64,000 nt of DNA from Pseudomonas mosselii (GCF_005796105.1 NZ_VAUO01000001.1:310001-374000), one strand, 5' to 3'. Numbered from the stretch's first letter, positions 45,185 to 53,961 are shown. The notes: generated from the letters alone by a model not told the origin. A program made the numbers and translations.

Positions 45185-46295
45185 TATCCCAGATGATGTA
45201 CGCATTGTCGTGATCGATGACGTCGCTGCGAACGTACGCTTGCTCAGTTCGAGCCTGAAAGCCTTCGGACTTTCCGATGTGGTGTGTTTTTCAGACTCCG
45301 CAGAAGGCTTGCAGTGGCTGACTGAAAAGCCTTGGGATTTGCTGCTGCTGGACTTGGACATGCCAGAGCCCAATGGCTTTCAGATACTCGAACAGCTCAG
45401 TGGACGCGACCGGTCGCGCCAGCCGGTGATCATTCTCACCGCGTTGACCGACGCGGCCAGCCGACGTCGCGGGCTGGAACTGGGGGCCAACGACTACCTG
45501 CCCAAGCCGCTCGATCTGCCGGAACTGGTGCTCAGGGTGCGCAACTGCCTGCGCTTGGCGCAGGCGACGCGTCGCCTGCAGCAGACCAACCTGGACCTTG
45601 AGTTGCAGGTGCTGCAACGCACCGTGCAGTTGCAGGAAAGCTACCGTGCGGCGATTCGTGCCTTGGGCAGAGCTGCGAGCTATCGGGATAACGAGACCGG
45701 TGAGCACATTCAGCGCATCGGCGACGCCTCGGCGTTGATCGCGCGGGCGATGGGGCAGCCGGCGGCCTGGTGCGAGCGCTTGAGAATGGCTGCGCCGATG
45801 CATGACCTGGGCAAGATCGGGATTGCCGACCACATCCTGCTCAAGGAGGGGGTCCTTACCGCGCAAGAGCGTCAGGTGATCATGGGCCATCCCGAAATCG
45901 GTTACAGCATCCTGCACGATGGCGCGATGGATGAGTTGACCGAAATGGCGGCGCAAATCGCCTACTGCCATCACGAAAAATGGGATGGCACGGGCTACCC
46001 GCGTGGGCTGTCTGGCGAGCAAATCCCTCTTGAAGCCCGCATCGTGGCGCTTTGCGATGTGTATGACGCTCTGCGCATGCCACGCCCCTACAAGCCCAGT
46101 TGGAGCGCGCAGCGCGCCCAAACCTTTATCCTGGAGCAGGCAGGGCTGCACTTTGACCCGCAGCTGGTCCAGGTCATCCAGGGCTGTTTCGAGCAAATCG
46201 AGCAGTATTTCGAACAACCCCAGAAGGCGCATGGCCTGCCCGCTGACCAGCAAGCGCCGCATCCGCAAGGGCAGAGCCGCATCGCCGGGGCCTGA
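45174..46295 (+). CDS. Response regulator with HD-GYP c-di-GMP phosphodiesterase domain
   Basis: 373 residues: receiver at about 8-125 (phospho-Asp in LLLLDLDMPEPNG, Lys in YLPKPLDLPEL), a coiled linker, and the HD-GYP domain (about 155-350; MHDLGKIGIADHILLKEG and HHEKWDGTGYPRGLSG). All main HD-GYP motifs are intact, so it should cleave c-di-GMP. Its start lies within the upstream kinase gene, which is its likely partner. The pair may connect an extracellular ligand to motility, in line with the chemotaxis genes next door. Confidence 0.93.
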   Translation: MFTDIPDDVRIVVIDDVAANVRLLSSSLKAFGLSDVVCFSDSAEGLQWLTEKPWDLLLLDLDMPEPNGFQILEQLSGRDRSRQPVIILTALTDAASRRRGLELGANDYLPKPLDLPELVLRVRNCLRLAQATRRLQQTNLDLELQVLQRTVQLQESYRAAIRALGRAASYRDNETGEHIQRIGDASALIARAMGQPAAWCERLRMAAPMHDLGKIGIADHILLKEGVLTAQERQVIMGHPEIGYSILHDGAMDELTEMAAQIAYCHHEKWDGTGYPRGLSGEQIPLEARIVALCDVYDALRMPRPYKPSWSAQRAQTFILEQAGLHFDPQLVQVIQGCFEQIEQYFEQPQKAHGLPADQQAPHPQGQSRIAGA

Positions 46296-46358
46296 CAGCC
46301 CCGCACAGGCGTGCAGCGTCGAACGTGACTCTTGTACGCCTAACGTCGAAGGCGCCAC

Positions 46359-46390
46359 TTCAGATTCTATTCAGATTCGGCCTCGATAAT
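46359..46390 (+). promoter_or_regulatory. Direct-repeat operator and promoter of the hemolysin-like/ligase operon
   Basis: TTCAGATTC at 46359-46367 is repeated exactly at 46370-46378, a period of 11 bases (one helical turn), the layout bound by OmpR-family regulators. A -10-like GATAAT (46385-46390) follows, so the repeats cover the -35 position, as for an activator. The OmpR-family regulator encoded at 50675 in the same operon is the obvious candidate. A similar TTCAGA-N5-TTAAGC lies at 52736-52752 before cytochrome b561. Confidence 0.55.
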
Positions 46391-46421
46391 TCCCCCGTCG
46401 AACCCAATTGGGGGGAGTTTC

Positions 46422-47099
46422 ATGACCGAGTCTCAATGGAGCAGCCTGCTCCCGCTGCCGATCGGTAGCCATGCCGACCACCGCGCGCAGCTTTCGCTTC
46501 ATCTGGCGGGGCAGACTTCACGCGCAGATCTGGAGCACTTCATCCACACCTGCTTCGCCACCGTGCACCAAGCGGATGTGCAGCACTATCTACCCGAACT
46601 GCTGGCCCTGCATGACAGCCACGGTCGGCTGATCGCCGCCGCTGGGATGCGGCCAGCCAACCAAGGCCCGTTGTTTCTCGAACGCTACCTTGACGCACCC
46701 TTGGAAACCGCTGTCGCGCAAATTGCCGGCGCCCCGCTGGAGCGCGCATGCCTGGTCGAGGTGGGCAACCTGGCGTCGCTCAGTGCCGGCAGTGCTCGGA
46801 TCATGATCATCGCGGTGACCTGGCTGCTGGCCACTCGCGGCTTCGAGTGGGTGGCCTTCACTGGCGCTGCGACATTGATCAACAGCTTCCAACGGCTGGG
46901 GTTGACGCCCACGGTGTTGGCCGTGGCAGATCCACGACGTTTGCAAGGGCAGGTAGATGAGTGGGGGACTTACTACGAGCAACGCCCCCAAGTATTCGCC
47001 GGAAACATCGGCTATGGCTTCGCCGCCCTTGCTCGGTCCGGCGTGTTTCAACGCCTGGGTTTACCTGTGCTGGTCGAGGAGGCTGGTCATGCCGCATGA
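46422..47099 (+). CDS. Thermostable-hemolysin-family protein, GNAT/LuxI-like fold
   Basis: 225 residues. The family name comes from a Vibrio hemolysin, but the sequence reads like an acyltransferase: LLALHDSHGRLIAAAGMRP, then CLVEVGNLASLSAGSARIMI, then WVAFTGAATLINSFQRLGLT, which follow the beta-alpha order of GNAT/acyl-homoserine-lactone synthases. There is no signal peptide, which speaks against a secreted toxin. First gene of a seven-gene coupled operon with an adenylating ligase, a diiron-oxidase-like protein and an SDR. I infer N-acylation of a small amine or amino acid. Confidence 0.75.
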   Translation: MTESQWSSLLPLPIGSHADHRAQLSLHLAGQTSRADLEHFIHTCFATVHQADVQHYLPELLALHDSHGRLIAAAGMRPANQGPLFLERYLDAPLETAVAQIAGAPLERACLVEVGNLASLSAGSARIMIIAVTWLLATRGFEWVAFTGAATLINSFQRLGLTPTVLAVADPRRLQGQVDEWGTYYEQRPQVFAGNIGYGFAALARSGVFQRLGLPVLVEEAGHAA

Positions 47100-48552
47100 A
47101 TTGGAACGTTTTCGGGAACTGCTCATGCACTACGCTGCCGACCATGCGGGGGCCGTGGCGGTGAAAGGGCAGACGCACAGCTACACCTATCGGCAGCTAC
47201 TCGGTGAGGTGGGGCTGCGCGCCCAGCTGCTGAGTCGGCAGCCGGCGGGTGCCTTGGTCCTGGCGCTGGACAATGGCCCTGACGTGTTGTTCTGGGACCT
47301 GGCTGCGTTGTTCGCCGAGCGCGCGTGCGTGATCGTGCCGTCATTTTTCAGTGCTGCGCAGTTCGAGCACTGCCTTGCACAAAGCGGCGCATCGACCGTG
47401 CTGTGTGCGGCGCAATGGACGTCGCAGCTGGTTACCCAAGGGTTTGTTCAGCAAGGTGAGTTCTGGTTGCGCAAGGGCGCGACTGGCGCTCGATTGCCCG
47501 AGGGCACAGCCAAGATCACCTACACCTCGGGCAGTACCGCGAGCCCTAAAGGTGTCTGCCTCAGTGCTGAGGCGATGCTGCGGGTCGCCCGTGAGTTGGA
47601 GGCCGCCAGCCGGCCGACCGAACCCCAGCAGTACCTGGCGGTGCTGCCGTTGGGCGTGCTGCTGGAGAATCTGGGGGTGTACGCTGCACTCATGGCTGGG
47701 GCCTGCGTGCAGCTTTACCCGCAACAGCAATTGGGCATGAACGGCGCAAGCCAGGTGGACTTCAAGCGGCTGCTGGGTGCGATCGCCCTGAGCGGTGCGC
47801 AGAGCCTGATCCTGGTGCCGCAACTGCTGATGGGACTGGTCATCGCCATCGAGCGCGGACTGATGCGCGTAGGCCCCTTGCGTTTCGTGGCGGTGGGCGG
47901 TGCGCGGGTATCGCCAAGCCTGCTGGCGCGGGCTGCTGCGGTGGGTTTACCGGTGTTCGAGGGCTACGGCCTATCCGAATGCGCCTCCGTGGTAGCGCTG
48001 AACCGTCCCGGTGCCGTGCGCCCTGGTAGTGTCGGCAAGCCTTTGCCGCATGTACAAGTGCGCATCGCCGAGGATGGCGAGGTGCTGGTGGCGGGCTCGA
48101 CACTGCTTGGATACCTGGAAGACGCCCCGGTGACCCAGTCCTGGTGGGCAACGGGCGATCTCGGCCATCTGGACGAGGAGGGCTATCTGTATCTCGATGG
48201 GCGCAAGAAGCACCAGTTCATCACCAGCTTCGGGCGCAACGTCAACCCGGAGTGGGTCGAGGCCGAACTCACCCAGCGCGGCGTCATCGCCCAGGCCTTC
48301 GTACATGGCGAAGCCATGCCGCACAACCTGGCACTGCTCTGGCCGCTGGACCCCAGCGTCAGCGACGAGGCGATCGAGCAGGCCGTGCAGCAGTGCAACG
48401 CACAACTGCCCGATTACGCCCAGGTACACACCTGGCGGCGTTTGCCAGCGCCGCTAAATGCGCTTGACGACACCCTGACTGCCAACGGCCGCCCGCGACG
48501 CGAGGCGATCTTGCAGCGCTACCACTCCTTGTTATCCGACATCTCGTTGTGA
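47089..48552 (+). CDS. AMP-dependent ligase (fatty-acyl/aryl adenylation enzyme)
   Basis: 487 residues of the ANL superfamily. The phosphate loop is ITYTSGSTASPKGVCL, the second motif VFEGYGLSECASVV, and the hinge region is YLYLDGRKKHQFITSFGRNV. It activates a carboxylic acid, probably a fatty acid, as the adenylate. ATG 47089 overlaps the upstream gene by 11 bases. No carrier protein is fused or adjacent, so the product is likely a CoA ester or is passed on directly. Confidence 0.88.
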   Translation: MPHELERFRELLMHYAADHAGAVAVKGQTHSYTYRQLLGEVGLRAQLLSRQPAGALVLALDNGPDVLFWDLAALFAERACVIVPSFFSAAQFEHCLAQSGASTVLCAAQWTSQLVTQGFVQQGEFWLRKGATGARLPEGTAKITYTSGSTASPKGVCLSAEAMLRVARELEAASRPTEPQQYLAVLPLGVLLENLGVYAALMAGACVQLYPQQQLGMNGASQVDFKRLLGAIALSGAQSLILVPQLLMGLVIAIERGLMRVGPLRFVAVGGARVSPSLLARAAAVGLPVFEGYGLSECASVVALNRPGAVRPGSVGKPLPHVQVRIAEDGEVLVAGSTLLGYLEDAPVTQSWWATGDLGHLDEEGYLYLDGRKKHQFITSFGRNVNPEWVEAELTQRGVIAQAFVHGEAMPHNLALLWPLDPSVSDEAIEQAVQQCNAQLPDYAQVHTWRRLPAPLNALDDTLTANGRPRREAILQRYHSLLSDISL

Positions 48553-48560
48553 GGTTTACC

Positions 48561-49241
48561 ATGTCCTTTTTTGACACGCTGCAAACCCAGACCCTCCAAG
48601 AGCGGCAGGCCTTGTTCGGCGTGCCGGTGATCCGTGAAGCCCTGGCTGGCCAGGTCAGCCTGGACAGCTATGTCGCCTTCCTGACCCAGGCCTACTACCA
48701 CGTGCGCCATACCGTGCCGCTGATGATGGCGTGTGGCGCGCGCTTGCCGTCGCGGCTGGAGTGGCTGCGCGGCGCGGTGTGCGAATACATCGAGGAGGAA
48801 TACGGCCACGAGCAGTGGATCCTCAACGACATCAGGGCCTGTGGCGGCGATTGGGAGGCGGTACGTGATGGTCGCCCGTCGATGTCGATCGAGCTGATGG
48901 TGTCCTACCTCTACGATTTGATCGCCCGTGGTAACCCGGTTGGGCTGTTCGGCATGGTCAACGTACTCGAAGGCACCAGCATTGCCCTGGCCACCCAGGC
49001 CGCGGGCACCCTCCAGAGCACGCTGGGCCTGCCTGCACAGGCGTTCAGTTACCTCACTTCGCATGGTGCACTCGATCAGGACCATATGGTGACCTACAAG
49101 CAACTGATGGACCGTCTCGACGAGACCGAGGATCAACAGGCGGTCATCCATGCCGCGAAGGTGGTCTATCGCTTGTACACCGACATGTTCCAGGGTTTGC
49201 CACGTGCCGGACAGCGAGAGGTGCGTCATGCGCTTGCCTGA
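48561..49241 (+). CDS. Heme-oxygenase-like putative diiron oxidase (TenA/UndA superfamily)
   Basis: 226 residues, all-helical. Metal-ligand pattern visible: E80/H83 (EEEYGHEQW), E137 (NVLEGTS), and H168/D172/H175 (HGALDQDH). This fits heme-oxygenase-like diiron oxidases such as UndA, which splits lauric acid to 1-undecene, but the sequence is not UndA itself. No thiamin genes are near, so a TenA role is unlikely. It should oxidise a fatty-acyl or amine substrate made by its operon neighbours; the reaction is unknown. Confidence 0.78.
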   Translation: MSFFDTLQTQTLQERQALFGVPVIREALAGQVSLDSYVAFLTQAYYHVRHTVPLMMACGARLPSRLEWLRGAVCEYIEEEYGHEQWILNDIRACGGDWEAVRDGRPSMSIELMVSYLYDLIARGNPVGLFGMVNVLEGTSIALATQAAGTLQSTLGLPAQAFSYLTSHGALDQDHMVTYKQLMDRLDETEDQQAVIHAAKVVYRLYTDMFQGLPRAGQREVRHALA

Positions 49242-50034
49242 ATCGGTGGTAGTCCTCACCGGCGCCAGCGGGGGCATCGGCCTTGAGTTGGCCGAGCAGC
49301 TCTGCGCTGCCGGCGCCCAGGTACTGGCGGTGAGTCGGCGCGTGGGCGAGCTGGGCAGCCTGATCAAGCGCTACCCGGATCGGCTGCGTTGGCAAGAGGC
49401 CGACCTGCGCAGCCAGGAGGGACGCGATCTGGTTGTCGGTCGGGCCCGCGAGATGGGCAATGTCAACGTACTGATCAACGCCGCTGGGGTGAATCGCTTT
49501 GCCTTGCTCGATCAATTGGACGAGCACGCGCTCGACGAGCTGCTCGACATCAACCTCAAGGCTCCACTGCAATTGACACGCGCCTGCCTGCCATTGCTGC
49601 GCGCCCAACCCAAGGCCCTGGTGGTCAATGTCGGGTCCACCTATGGCTCGATCGGCTATCCGGGCTACGCCACCTATTGTGCGAGCAAGTTCGCCCTGCG
49701 CGGGTTTTCCGAAGCGCTGCGACGCGAGCTGGCCGACACCTCGGTCAATGTCTTGTATGCCGCCCCTCGGGCGACCCGCACGGGCATGAACAGCAGTGCT
49801 GCGACGGCACTCAATCAAGCCTTGAAAGTGGGTATGGACGACCCGGCAGATGTCGCCCGTGCGGTACTTGAGGCGGTGCAGTCCGAGCGCAGCGAGCTGT
49901 ACCTCGGGTGGCCAGAGAAACTCTTCGTGCGCATCAATGGGATGTTACCCAGCGTGGTCGATCGCGCGCTGCGCAAGCAACTGCCTGTCATTCGTCGTTA
50001 CATCGGTAGCCACCCCAAGGAGTCGATCAAATGA
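49228..50034 (+). CDS. Short-chain dehydrogenase/reductase
   Basis: 268 residues with VVVLTGASGGIGLELAEQL, NAAG in VLINAAGVNRF, Ser in GSTYGSIGYPG and YATYCASKF as catalytic Tyr/Lys. The C-terminal WPEKLFVRINGMLPSVVDRAL is typical of SDRs acting on lipid-like substrates. The start overlaps the oxidase gene by 14 bases; the stop overlaps the TPR gene by 4. Confidence 0.88.
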   Translation: MRLPESVVVLTGASGGIGLELAEQLCAAGAQVLAVSRRVGELGSLIKRYPDRLRWQEADLRSQEGRDLVVGRAREMGNVNVLINAAGVNRFALLDQLDEHALDELLDINLKAPLQLTRACLPLLRAQPKALVVNVGSTYGSIGYPGYATYCASKFALRGFSEALRRELADTSVNVLYAAPRATRTGMNSSAATALNQALKVGMDDPADVARAVLEAVQSERSELYLGWPEKLFVRINGMLPSVVDRALRKQLPVIRRYIGSHPKESIK

Positions 50035-50672
50035 AGCGTCTGCTCATCTCCAGCCTGCTGGCATTCGCCCCGTTGAGCTGGGCGCTGGACCCGGCAGGTA
50101 CACAGCAGTTGACCGACCTGCAGCAGCGCTGGGCGCACATCCAGTACCAGTTGCCCAAGGAAAAACGCGCCGACGCCTTCGAGCAGTTGGCCGGTGATGC
50201 CACTGCATTCGTTCATCGCAACCCCGGTGCTGCCGAACCGTTGATTTGGGAAGGTATCATCAACAGCAGTTGGGCCGGAGCCATCGGCGGCATCGGCGCC
50301 TTGGGCAAAGTCAAGGCGGCCAAAGCCAGTCTGGAGCAGGCTATCGAACTGGACCCCAACGCCCTGCAAGGCTCGGCCTACACCAGCCTGGGCACCCTCT
50401 ACGACCAGGTGCCTGGCTGGCCGATCGGCTTCGGCGACAGCGACAAAGCTGATGCCTTGCTACGTAAAGCCTTGCAGATCAACCCCAATGGTATCGACAG
50501 CAATTACTTCTGGGCGGATCATCTGTACCGCCAGAAGCGTTACCCTGAGGCGACGGTTGCCTTGCAAAAAGCCTTGCAGGCAGCGCCCCGTCCGGGGCGC
50601 GAGCTGGCGGACCAGGGACGGCGCAGCGATATCGATGCGTTACTCAAGGCGATCAAGGACAAACAGGACTGA
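50031..50672 (+). CDS. Periplasmic TPR-like protein
   Basis: 213 residues with a signal peptide (cleavage likely after SWA, about residue 18) and two or three TPR-like helical pairs (KVKAAKASLEQAIELDPN, SDKADALLRKALQINPNG, YPEATVALQKALQAAP). Similar proteins accompany this gene set. It may act with the sensor kinase or with export; no direct evidence. Confidence 0.78.
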   Translation: MKRLLISSLLAFAPLSWALDPAGTQQLTDLQQRWAHIQYQLPKEKRADAFEQLAGDATAFVHRNPGAAEPLIWEGIINSSWAGAIGGIGALGKVKAAKASLEQAIELDPNALQGSAYTSLGTLYDQVPGWPIGFGDSDKADALLRKALQINPNGIDSNYFWADHLYRQKRYPEATVALQKALQAAPRPGRELADQGRRSDIDALLKAIKDKQD

Positions 50673-50674
50673 AT

Positions 50675-51337
50675 ATGCGGCTACTGCTGGTTGAGGATGA
50701 CCTTGCGCTGGGTGAAGGGATCTGCGATGGCTTGCGTCAGCAAGGCTATACCCTCGACTGGTTACGCGACGGCGTCAGTGGTTTGCATGCCCTGCAGCAT
50801 GAAACCTTCGATCTTGTGATTCTCGACCTGGGGCTACCACGTCTGGATGGCATCGAACTGCTCCGGCGCGTACGCGCCGGCGGCGATACGCTGCCGGTGC
50901 TGATCCTCACCGCGCGGGATGCGCTGGAAGATCGCATCACCGGCCTGGATGCCGGTGCTGACGATTACTTGGTCAAACCCTTCGATCTCAACGAACTCAA
51001 GGCGCGCTTGCGTGCACTGTTGAGGCGCAGCGCAGGGCGCGCCAAGGTGTTGATCGAACATGCCGGGGTCAGCCTCGATCCCGCTACCCAGCAGGTGCGC
51101 TACCAGGGGGTAGAGGTCGTATTGACCCCGAAAGAGTACGTGCTGCTGCACGAATTGCTGGCGCAACCTGGCAAGGTGTTCACCCGTGAGCGGCTGACCC
51201 AGCTGCTGTATGGCTGGGACGAAGAACCCGAGAGCAATACGCTTGAAGTGAACATCTATCACCTGCGCAAGAAGCTGTTCAATGGCCTGATTCGCACGGT
51301 ACGCGGCATTGGTTACCTAGTCGAGGCCAAAGCATGA
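50675..51337 (+). CDS. OmpR-family response regulator (QseB/PmrA type)
   Basis: 220 residues: receiver with phospho-Asp in LVILDLGLPRLDG, Lys in YLVKPFDLNELKA, and C-terminal winged helix (LTPKEYVLLHELLAQPGKVF, ESNTLEVNIYHLRKKLF). Two bases after the TPR gene and overlapping the kinase gene by 4. Direct repeats of period 11 in front of the operon suit this class of regulator. Confidence 0.93.
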   Translation: MRLLLVEDDLALGEGICDGLRQQGYTLDWLRDGVSGLHALQHETFDLVILDLGLPRLDGIELLRRVRAGGDTLPVLILTARDALEDRITGLDAGADDYLVKPFDLNELKARLRALLRRSAGRAKVLIEHAGVSLDPATQQVRYQGVEVVLTPKEYVLLHELLAQPGKVFTRERLTQLLYGWDEEPESNTLEVNIYHLRKKLFNGLIRTVRGIGYLVEAKA

Positions 51338-52698
51338 GTTCGCTGCGCCAACGCACACTCTGGCGAGTGATGTTGTTATTGTTGCTCGGCACCGGCCTGC
51401 TGGCGCTCTACAACTACCACGACAGCCGCCGCGAAATTAACGAGGTGTATGACGCGCACCTGGCGCAGAATGCCCGCCTGCTGCAGGGGGTGATGAGCAT
51501 GCCGGTGCAGGAAGGCTCGCGTCAGGCCCTGTACCAGGCCTTCAACGAGGCGCTTGGCAAGGCCGGCCGGCATCAGGTCGGGCATCCCTACGAAAGCAAG
51601 CTGGCCTTTCAGGTCTGGCAGGACGGCGTGGGGCGCCTGGTTCATACACCCAGCGCGCCGACCCTCGACCCGCCCCCCACGTCTCCAGGTTTCTACGACT
51701 TCATCAGCGACAACGAGCAATGGCGTGGTTTCGTCTTGCCGGTGCCAGAAAAACATTGGGTCATCTGGGTGGGCGAGCGTGACGATGTGCGCTACGACCT
51801 GATCGACCGCATCGTTCGGCATACCCTGTTGCCGTTCCTGCTCGGCAGCTTGGCCTTGGCGCTGCTGGTCTGGGCGGCAATTGGCTGGGGGCTGCGGCCG
51901 CTTCAGAACATGGCCACGGTCATCCGCAAGCGTCACGCCGATTCACTTGAACCGCTGCAGTTGGTGCCACTGCCCTCGGAACTCGAACCGATGCAGGCTG
52001 CGATCAATCGCTTGCTGGCACAGATCGAGGACCTGCTGCGGCGTGAACATCGCTTCATCGCCGATGCCGCGCACGAAATGCGCACGCCGTTGGCGGTGCT
52101 GCGCCTGCATGCGCAAAACGCACTGGAGGCCAGCAACGATGCGGAGCGCCATAAAGCGCTGGGCTTCCTCATGGGCGGGGTCGACCGACTCACCCGGGTG
52201 GTCAACCAACTGCTGACCCTGGCGCGGGTCGAGCCTAAATTGGGCCAGCGTGCCAGTGCTCCGGTGGATCTCGCCGAATTGGTCACTGACACCTTGGCCG
52301 ACCTGACACCCTGGATCCTGGACCGAGGCCTGGAGCCGTCGCTGGATATTGGCCAAGGCGAGCATCACCTGGACATCGACGCCGGTGCCTTGGGCATCGC
52401 GTTGCAGAATCTGGTGTCCAATGCGGTAGAGCACTCGCCGCCAGGGGGCCGCATAACCGTTTCGTTGCGGCGCTTGGCGGATCACGTCGAACTGGTCGTC
52501 GAAGATGAGGGGCCGGGTATCGATGAAGCGAGCCTGTCACGCGTGTTCGAACGCTTCTACAGCCGTAACAGCCCGAACGGGGCAGGTCTTGGGCTGTCCA
52601 TCGTCGCCACCATCGTCGACCGGCTGGGCGGGCAGGTGCGCCTGGACAACCGAGCCAGCGGCGGCTTAGCCGCCACGCTGTTGTTCCCCGTGGCGTGA
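51334..52698 (+). CDS. Sensor histidine kinase (QseC/PmrB type)
   Basis: 454 residues: N-terminal membrane segment (VMLLLLLGTGLLALY), a periplasmic domain of about 130 residues, a second membrane segment (FLLGSLALALLVWAAIG), HAMP-like linker, phospho-His in ADAAHEMRTPLAVLRLHA, and the ATPase (LVSNAVEHSPPGG, GAGLGLSIVATI). It pairs with the regulator upstream. Location at the end of the biosynthetic operon suggests it controls, or senses the product of, that pathway. Confidence 0.93.
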   Translation: MSSLRQRTLWRVMLLLLLGTGLLALYNYHDSRREINEVYDAHLAQNARLLQGVMSMPVQEGSRQALYQAFNEALGKAGRHQVGHPYESKLAFQVWQDGVGRLVHTPSAPTLDPPPTSPGFYDFISDNEQWRGFVLPVPEKHWVIWVGERDDVRYDLIDRIVRHTLLPFLLGSLALALLVWAAIGWGLRPLQNMATVIRKRHADSLEPLQLVPLPSELEPMQAAINRLLAQIEDLLRREHRFIADAAHEMRTPLAVLRLHAQNALEASNDAERHKALGFLMGGVDRLTRVVNQLLTLARVEPKLGQRASAPVDLAELVTDTLADLTPWILDRGLEPSLDIGQGEHHLDIDAGALGIALQNLVSNAVEHSPPGGRITVSLRRLADHVELVVEDEGPGIDEASLSRVFERFYSRNSPNGAGLGLSIVATIVDRLGGQVRLDNRASGGLAATLLFPVA

Positions 52699-52735
52699 TG
52701 CCGCCTTTGAGTGGCCGCGCCTTCACGCGGATCAC

Positions 52736-52752
52736 TTCAGACTTCCTTAAGC
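52736..52752 (+). promoter_or_regulatory. Possible response-regulator half-repeat before cytochrome b561
   Basis: TTCAGA-N5-TTAAGC, period 11, in the 144-base gap between the kinase gene and cytochrome b561. The left half matches the TTCAGA of the repeat at 46359-46378. The right half is closer to the CTTAA type known for PmrA-like regulators. Weak evidence. Confidence 0.3.
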
Positions 52753-52842
52753 TTGAACAGGCAACTTGGCGCTGTCCGGTTGCCAAGCAGGGCGTTCGCA
52801 TCGCGCCAGGGGCAACGGACATACCCTTTATCGTTCGAGGTC

Positions 52843-53391
52843 ATGGATATGAAGCGCGATTCAACGCTTGACCGCTATGGTCGGCTATCGATCATCATGC
52901 ACTGGAGCATGGTCATCCTGTTCATTGGTATTTATGCGTGCATCGAATTGCGCGGGGCGTTGCCCAGGGGACATGCGCTGAAGAGCCCGTTGCTGGGCTT
53001 TCATGCGCTGTTGGGTATCGCCGTGTTCGTACTGGTTTGGGTACGCCTGATTGGCCGGCTCAGCCCGCGTCCGCCTATTCTCCCCGCGCCGCCCACCTGG
53101 CAAACTGCGTTGGCCAGTGTTACCCACCTGGCCTTGTATGGGCTGATGATCGTGACGCCGCTGTTGGCCTGGCTGATGTTGGGCGCGGCAGGTAAGCCAT
53201 TGCCGTACTGGGAGATCGTGGTGCCTTCGCCGCTGCCTGTCGATCCTGCGTTGGCCCGCACGCTCAAGGACTGGCATGAGTTGCTTGGCAATGCCGGCTA
53301 CGCACTGATCGGCCTGCATGCGTGTGCAGGACTGGCCCATCACTACCTGCTCAAGGACAACACCCTCAAACGCATGCTGCCGGGGCGATAA
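52843..53391 (+). CDS. Cytochrome b561
   Basis: 182 residues, four membrane helices with heme-ligand histidines in MHWSMVILFIG, LLGFHALLGIAVF, WHELLGNAGYALIGLHACAG and AHHYLL. YodB/CybB-type electron carrier of the inner membrane. ATG 52843 is chosen because it begins the conserved N-terminus. Monocistronic; its position after the two-component system and a partial repeat in the promoter suggest the same regulation. Confidence 0.92.
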   Translation: MDMKRDSTLDRYGRLSIIMHWSMVILFIGIYACIELRGALPRGHALKSPLLGFHALLGIAVFVLVWVRLIGRLSPRPPILPAPPTWQTALASVTHLALYGLMIVTPLLAWLMLGAAGKPLPYWEIVVPSPLPVDPALARTLKDWHELLGNAGYALIGLHACAGLAHHYLLKDNTLKRMLPGR

Positions 53392-53563
53392 GCCGCGAGC
53401 CTAAGGCTGATACCCCCCCACCCAGGCGACGTGTGTGCCGCTAGCAAGGCACAGCGAACGTCCAGGGAATTTACTCAGCGTCTGGAAATCTCACCTAAGC
53501 GAGCGGCACGCTTGTTGTGGTTTCTGCCGTCCCTACGCTGAACAAAAACAAAAGGGGGTTTGC

Positions 53564-53797
53564 ATGAGTTGTCTGATTTGTGCCGGACAGGCCGAGTCTA
53601 TCGATTGCGCCAGTGGATGGGAGGCGCGCTGCTGTGCGCAGTGTGGATCGTATCGCATGTCTCAGGCGCTCATTCTGATGATGATGGAGCAGGGGCAGAT
53701 CTTCGATACCCCACGAATGCGCGCATGGCTGGCGTCCCGACGCGATCAAGGCGCGGTGCCGAGCATCGAGCGCAGTCACGCGATCTTGATGCGTTGA
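53564..53797 (+). CDS. Small Cys-rich hypothetical protein
   Basis: 77 residues. The N-terminal part has paired cysteines (SCLICAG, then RCCAQCGSYR) that could form a zinc ribbon; the rest is helical (SQALILMMMEQGQI). ATG 53564 follows AAAGGGGG. I do not recognise the family. The 172 bases before it and 164 bases after it hold nothing else I can support. Confidence 0.6.
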   Translation: MSCLICAGQAESIDCASGWEARCCAQCGSYRMSQALILMMMEQGQIFDTPRMRAWLASRRDQGAVPSIERSHAILMR

Positions 53798-53961
53798 GCC
53801 GACGGCCTGCGGCCCAGCGCTAGTCTGAGCGGCAGGCCATGCTGCGTCTCTGAGGTGCCCTGAATGTGTGTCATGTCTCGGTAATACCTGCTGTTTGGGC
53901 GGCGATGGCGTCTCCGCCAAGCCGCCGCCACACGTGAACAGCTTGCTTTCGAGCCGGGGCA

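Noticed and set aside
46422..47099. A true secreted hemolysin
   Set aside because: No signal peptide or membrane segment; motif order is that of a GNAT/LuxI-like enzyme and the neighbours are biosynthetic.
48561..49241. UndA (1-undecene synthase) or TenA
   Set aside because: The sequence shares the metal-ligand layout but not the wider sequence I remember for UndA, and no thiamin genes are nearby.
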